Assembly: GCA_013811715.1 (NCBI GenBank)
Contig: JACCUS010000014.1
Location: forward strand, 1-7,330
Reading direction: 5' to 3'
DNA from: Nocardioidaceae bacterium
GTDB lineage: Bacteria; Actinomycetota; Actinomycetes; Propionibacteriales; Nocardioidaceae
DNA length: 7,330 nt
Positions within the stretch are counted from its first letter, which is position 1. The number at the start of each line of letters is the position of its first letter. Made by a program: the position numbers and the translations under genes. This document shows positions 4,457-7,330 of this stretch, one piece after another. The notes under the pieces are model-generated. The model ran no database searches, was not told the DNA's origin, and saw only the letters and a list, made by a program, of their open reading frames with translations.

Positions 4457-6192
4457 TCGTCTTCTCCTCGCGCCACAACCCGGCGGTAGCGCGGATCGTC
4501 CAGCAAGTCTCGGTGGCTGCCCACGGCGACAACCTCGCCGTCCTGCACGAGCGCGACCTCGTCGACACGGTCCAACATGAGCGGGCTGGCGGTCGTGACC
4601 ACGGTCGTGCGGCCCTCCCGGTGCAGTCGCAGCCGGTCGGCGATGCGTGCCTCGGTGTGGGCGTCGACGGCTGAGGTCGGCTCGACCAGCACCAAGATGT
4701 CGGGGTCGGCGGCGAGGGCCCGGGCCAGGACCAGCCGTTGGCGCTGACCGCCGGAGAACGACCGGCCGCGCTCCTCCACCTCGGCGTCGAGTCCGTTGTC
4801 GAGGGTCTCCAGGACGTCCTCGGCCGAAGCGGTGGCCAAGGCGGCGTACAACTCCTCCTCGGTGGCGGTCCCGCGCACATTCAGCTCGTCGCGGAGGTTG
4901 CCGCTGAAGAGCGTGGCTGCAGAGTCGCTGACGAGGATCGCGCGCCGCACGAACTCCCGGTCCAGGGCCGACAGCGACACCCCGTCGAGCAGCGCAGGCC
5001 CTTCGGCGAACCGGCCCAGCCGGTCGGCGATGGCAGCCGACTCCTCGGGGACCTCGGCGACGACCGCGGTGAGGCGCCCGGGCTGCACGCGCAGGCCGGA
5101 GCGTACGTCGACCAGCTCCCCGCGCGTCGACACCTGCCTGGGCGACTCGACGTCTCGCACCTCCGGCTCGACCGACAGCACCCGGCAGATCCGGCGGCCA
5201 GCCACCAGACCGCGGATCAGCTTGTTGGCGACCTCGGTGCCGGTGCGCAGCGGGATCATCAAGAAGGCCGAGTAGCCGTAGAACGCGACCAGCTCGCCTG
5301 GGGTGATGCTGCCCTGGACGGCGAACCGCGCTCCCAGCCACACCACGACCACCACGAAGACGCCGGGGAGGAAGATCTGTAGCGCGTCGAGCACCGACTG
5401 CAGGCGCGCCACCTGGACGCCGGCGGCGCGGACCCGCTGGGACTCCTCGACATACCTGCGGTGGAACACCTCTTCACCGCCAATCCCCCTGAGCACGCGC
5501 AGCCCACCGACGATGTCGGAGGCCAGCGTGTTGAGCTCGCCCATCATCTCCCGCTGGGCCATGTTGCGCTTCTGCAGCGGCTTCAGCAGCGGACCGAGCA
5601 GCAGCAGCAAGGCGGGTACGCCGATCAGCACCACGAGACCAAGCGTCACCGACGAGCTCAACAAGATGGCGGCGACGACGAAGAACGACACCACGGCGCC
5701 GGCTGCCCGGCCCATCACCTCGATCGAGTTGCCGACATGCGCGAGATCAGACGATCCGATGGAGACCACTTCACCCGTCGACACCTTGCGTGGCAACGTC
5801 GCGCCGAGCCGGACCGCATGACGCGAGACGACCTGGACCGTCCGATAGGCGGCGATCAGCCAGTTGGCGACCGCGAACCGGTGCCGGAAGATGCCGGCGA
5901 CGGCCTGGACCGCGCCGACCCCCAACAAGACCAACGCCCACAGCCAGAGCCGGTCGAGGTTCTCGTCCGCGATCCCCTGGTCGATCGCCCGGCCGATGAT
6001 CGCCGGCATCACCGACTGCGCCACCATCCAGATGATCCCGAAGGCGACGCCGCCGCTGACCGTCGGAAGCTGCCCGCGGGCGACCCACCACAGGTAGCGG
6101 CCGGGCGAGCGGGAGTCCGGTGTCCCCGGATGGGGGAGGGGGAGCTGGCGCATGGCATCACAACGGTAGAGAGCGCGAGGCGCCTCCGCCAA
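4453..6192 (-). CDS. ABC exporter half-transporter ABC-A, NBD without ATP-binding motifs
   Basis: A 579-residue half-transporter from a TTG at 6192. Membrane helices lie near 45-66, 82-102, 162-180, 183-203, 270-290 and 297-315, with an NBD-like domain from about 355. The NBD is degenerate: where Walker A should be there is VVAEVPEESAAIADRL (377-392) with no glycine-rich loop or lysine; the Q-loop glutamine is missing (LVSDSAATLF, 420-429); Walker B reads LVLVEP (501-506 counting from Leu500 as ILVLVEP), with Val503 in place of Asp though Glu504 remains; the H-loop reads VVTTASP with no histidine. The signature FSGGQRQR (479-486) is fully canonical. It should therefore not bind ATP itself but complete the catalytic site of ABC-B. 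GAAGG at 6200-6204 supports the TTG start. The ATG at 6153, giving MRQLPLPHPGTPD, matches my memory of family N-termini and is a real alternative. Substrate unknown; export of a lipid, drug or peptide is possible. Confidence 0.88.
   Translation of the reverse strand: MAEAPRALYRCDAMRQLPLPHPGTPDSRSPGRYLWWVARGQLPTVSGGVAFGIIWMVAQSVMPAIIGRAIDQGIADENLDRLWLWALVLLGVGAVQAVAGIFRHRFAVANWLIAAYRTVQVVSRHAVRLGATLPRKVSTGEVVSIGSSDLAHVGNSIEVMGRAAGAVVSFFVVAAILLSSSVTLGLVVLIGVPALLLLLGPLLKPLQKRNMAQREMMGELNTLASDIVGGLRVLRGIGGEEVFHRRYVEESQRVRAAGVQVARLQSVLDALQIFLPGVFVVVVVWLGARFAVQGSITPGELVAFYGYSAFLMIPLRTGTEVANKLIRGLVAGRRICRVLSVEPEVRDVESPRQVSTRGELVDVRSGLRVQPGRLTAVVAEVPEESAAIADRLGRFAEGPALLDGVSLSALDREFVRRAILVSDSAATLFSGNLRDELNVRGTATEEELYAALATASAEDVLETLDNGLDAEVEERGRSFSGGQRQRLVLARALAADPDILVLVEPTSAVDAHTEARIADRLRLHREGRTTVVTTASPLMLDRVDEVALVQDGEVVAVGSHRDLLDDPRYRRVVARGEDE
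4464..4469 (-). promoter_or_regulatory. Ribosome binding site of ABC-B inside ABC-A
   Basis: GAGGAG on the minus strand, seven bases before the ATG at 4456 and within the last codons of ABC-A. It fixes the true start of ABC-B against the much longer open frame that reaches 5341. Together with the ATGA overlap it implies coupled, near-equal synthesis of the two subunits. Confidence 0.75.
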
Positions 6193-6199
6193 CCAATTA

Positions 6200-6204
6200 C
6201 CTTC
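6200..6204 (-). promoter_or_regulatory. Ribosome binding site favouring the TTG start of ABC-A
   Basis: GAAGG on the minus strand, seven bases before the TTG at 6192, in the 30-base gap after the small membrane protein. No comparable site precedes the ATG at 6153. That ATG would need another mode of initiation, such as a leaderless transcript; a weak TACCGT box lies nine bases before it. Confidence 0.5.
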
Positions 6205-6222
6205 AGCGCTTGTGGCTGAACG

Positions 6223-6474
6223 TCAGGGACGTATGTCGCGCGTGTCTTCAGCCAGAAGGGTTTGGGTGGGCTCTTCGCCGGCTTGGTCGCGGCGGGGGCG
6301 AAGGGCCGTCACCAGCCCGATGGCCCCGGCCACGATCAAGATCACCGGCCCGGCCAGCCAGGCCTCGTCGCGATCGATCACAGCGGTGAGGTCCAGCAGC
6401 CACACGAGCGTGAAGCCGGCGAAGATCGTGCCGAAGACCAACGAGATGACGTCAGTCGCATGCCGCTGGGTCAC
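6223..6474 (-). CDS. Small two-helix membrane protein, function unknown
   Basis: An 83-residue protein read from a GTG. It has two predicted membrane helices (about 8-28 and 39-57) joined by a short acidic turn (VIDRDEAW), then a charged tail from residue 60 with Arg-Arg and several Glu and Asp. I do not recognise a named family, but proteins of this size and shape are often found just after PspC-family genes in actinobacteria. The start is supported by GGGAG at 6481-6485, six bases before the GTG. The gene overlaps the end of the PspC-family gene by 23 bases, so the two are almost certainly cotranscribed, and it ends 30 bases before ABC-A. The two-helix hairpin could make it a partner of the PspC-family protein, but this is inference from position. 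Confidence 0.72.
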   Translation of the reverse strand: MTQRHATDVISLVFGTIFAGFTLVWLLDLTAVIDRDEAWLAGPVILIVAGAIGLVTALRPRRDQAGEEPTQTLLAEDTRDIRP

Positions 6475-7330
6475 GGTCGTCTCCCATCCATACGCTGGTG
6501 CTCTGGCCGATCGACCCGTACGACGCCTCGGGGCAGTCGAACCGGTAGACGAGAATCACCCCGTACCTGAGCTCGACGTCGATGGTGACGTCGGGATCTG
6601 CGTCGTCGGCCGGGATCAGCTTGGCTCTTCGTTCACCGCCGCCGAAATCCTGCACTTCCGTCGTCCCGTGGATCTCGCCGCCGGCCACGTGCGCGGTGAC
6701 GGTGGCGTCGATCGAGGTTGGCACGACCAGCCGGACCTCCCCGACCGACGCGGTGATGTCGATGGTGCGTCCGTCGAGCCGGTCGACGTGCGCCACGTCC
6801 TCCAGGTGGACGGTGATCTGGCCGGCGCCGTGCTGGTAGCCGGCGCGCACCTCTGCCGCGGTCGCCGGCCGGTACGTGCGCTCACCGTGCGGCCCAGGCC
6901 CGATGATGCCGGCCGCGATCGTGGCCAGCGAGGCGACGAAGCCGAGCGGGATGAGTACCCGCGACCTGCCGTACCAGGCGCCGACGACCAGCGCTGCCGC
7001 GATGATCCCCAGCGTCGTCCCCGGGTACATCGACAGCGGCACGTCGGCGTACCCGGTCTCCTCGAGGATCCAGATCGTGCCGAGCGCGATCGCGATCAGC
7101 GCCGTCGTAACCCAGAACAGTTTCGCACCGTGCTGTCTGCGCGCCGGGCCCGGTGGCGGCGCTGTCAGGGTCGGAGCAGCGGTGCCTGGCGGCGCCGGCC
7201 TGTCCGCGGCAGCCGGCGAGGTGACGCCGGTAGGCGGGCCGGGTGACGGCGCCTGGTCCGGCCCGTCGTGACGGCGGGAGAAGAGCGCCACCGCCGCCAG
7301 CGCGGTCAGACTCACGATGATGACCGGGAC
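6452..7330 (-). CDS. PspC-family membrane protein with C-terminal toast-rack-like domain (N-terminus outside window)
   Basis: The last 292 residues are visible; the frame is open to the edge and the first visible residues (VPVIIVSLTALAAVALF) are already inside a membrane helix, so the start lies upstream. In visible numbering, that helix is followed by a proline/alanine-rich linker (about 24-65), three more helices (about 71-89, 105-118, 125-144) and a soluble beta-rich domain (about 165-275). This end carries alternating strands such as GQITVHLEDV, RTIDITASVGEVRLVVP and VTIDVELRYGVILV, resembling the LiaF/DUF2154 and DUF4097 toast-rack folds. In actinobacteria this arrangement usually follows an N-terminal PspC domain, which is not visible here, so the PspC label is by analogy. 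Such proteins are linked to envelope stress sensing, often beside a PspC-domain histidine kinase. A sensor kinase gene may therefore lie just outside the window. Confidence 0.75.
   Translation of the reverse strand, partial: VPVIIVSLTALAAVALFSRRHDGPDQAPSPGPPTGVTSPAAADRPAPPGTAAPTLTAPPPGPARRQHGAKLFWVTTALIAIALGTIWILEETGYADVPLSMYPGTTLGIIAAALVVGAWYGRSRVLIPLGFVASLATIAAGIIGPGPHGERTYRPATAAEVRAGYQHGAGQITVHLEDVAHVDRLDGRTIDITASVGEVRLVVPTSIDATVTAHVAGGEIHGTTEVQDFGGGERRAKLIPADDADPDVTIDVELRYGVILVYRFDCPEASYGSIGQSTSVWMGDDRDPAACD
6481..6485 (-). promoter_or_regulatory. Ribosome binding site fixing the GTG start of the small membrane protein
   Basis: GGGAG on the minus strand, six bases before the GTG at 6474 and inside the last codons of the PspC-family gene. 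It supports a genuine 23-base gene overlap rather than a later start. Confidence 0.6.

Noticed and set aside
4661..4700. Sequencing error as the cause of Val for Asp in the ABC-A Walker B
   Set aside because: A single base would explain this one change, but the same domain also lacks Walker A, Gln and His, so the loss is domain-wide and not an isolated error.
4454..5341. N-terminal extension of ABC-B by 295 codons
   Set aside because: The extension is Arg/Gly-rich, lies wholly inside ABC-A in another frame, and the ATG at 4456 has a ribosome binding site and an ATGA overlap.
6131..6142. G-rich run as a second quadruplex
   Set aside because: Only two long G tracts are present, and they encode the Pro/Leu residues at the ABC-A N-terminus; four tracts are needed.
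5461..7246. Plus-strand frames of 252 and 344 codons antisense to ABC-A and the PspC-family gene
   Set aside because: Both are rich in Arg, Asp, Gln and Pro without recognisable motifs and oppose genes with clear membrane helices and domains.

Overview
The base composition is very GC-rich, third codon positions are strongly GC, and GTG and TTG starts occur. These features and the gene families (actinobacterial PspC/toast-rack protein, HesB-like protein without cysteines, DUF664-type DinB protein, heterodimeric exporter with family-specific motif changes) suggest an actinobacterium, most like Nocardioides and its relatives. This placement rests on pattern recognition, not on a search. Every gene I can support lies on the minus strand, so transcription runs from high to low coordinates. 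The many long plus-strand reading frames are antisense shadows.

In transcription order, the window opens with the C-terminal 292 residues of a PspC-family membrane protein (6452-7330, start outside the window). It overlaps a small two-helix membrane protein (6223-6474). After 30 bases come two half-size ABC exporters, which I call ABC-A (4453-6192) and ABC-B (2696-4456), joined by an ATGA stop/start overlap. A 104-base gap follows, holding three copies of a 22-bp tandem repeat and a dense run of G tracts. Next is a patatin-like phospholipase (1716-2591), joined by a GTGA overlap to a PlsC-type acyltransferase (691-1719). Then, after 97 bases, comes a cysteine-free HesB/IscA-like protein (307-591) and a hairpin that may end its transcript. 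The last feature is the first 51 codons of a DinB/DUF664 protein (1-154), which runs off the left edge.

The theme is the cell envelope: a probable envelope-stress protein, an exporter, and a lipase/acyltransferase pair that could remodel phospholipid acyl chains. The most striking observation concerns the ABC pair. ABC-A has lost Walker A, the Walker B aspartate, the Q-loop glutamine and the H-loop histidine, but keeps a canonical FSGGQ signature. ABC-B keeps all of those catalytic motifs, but its signature is replaced by LPPAQ. Assembled as a heterodimer, one composite ATP site would be complete and the other would lack every key element, which is more extreme than the degenerate sites of well-studied heterodimeric exporters. 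I found no RNA gene, CRISPR array, insertion sequence or phage gene.
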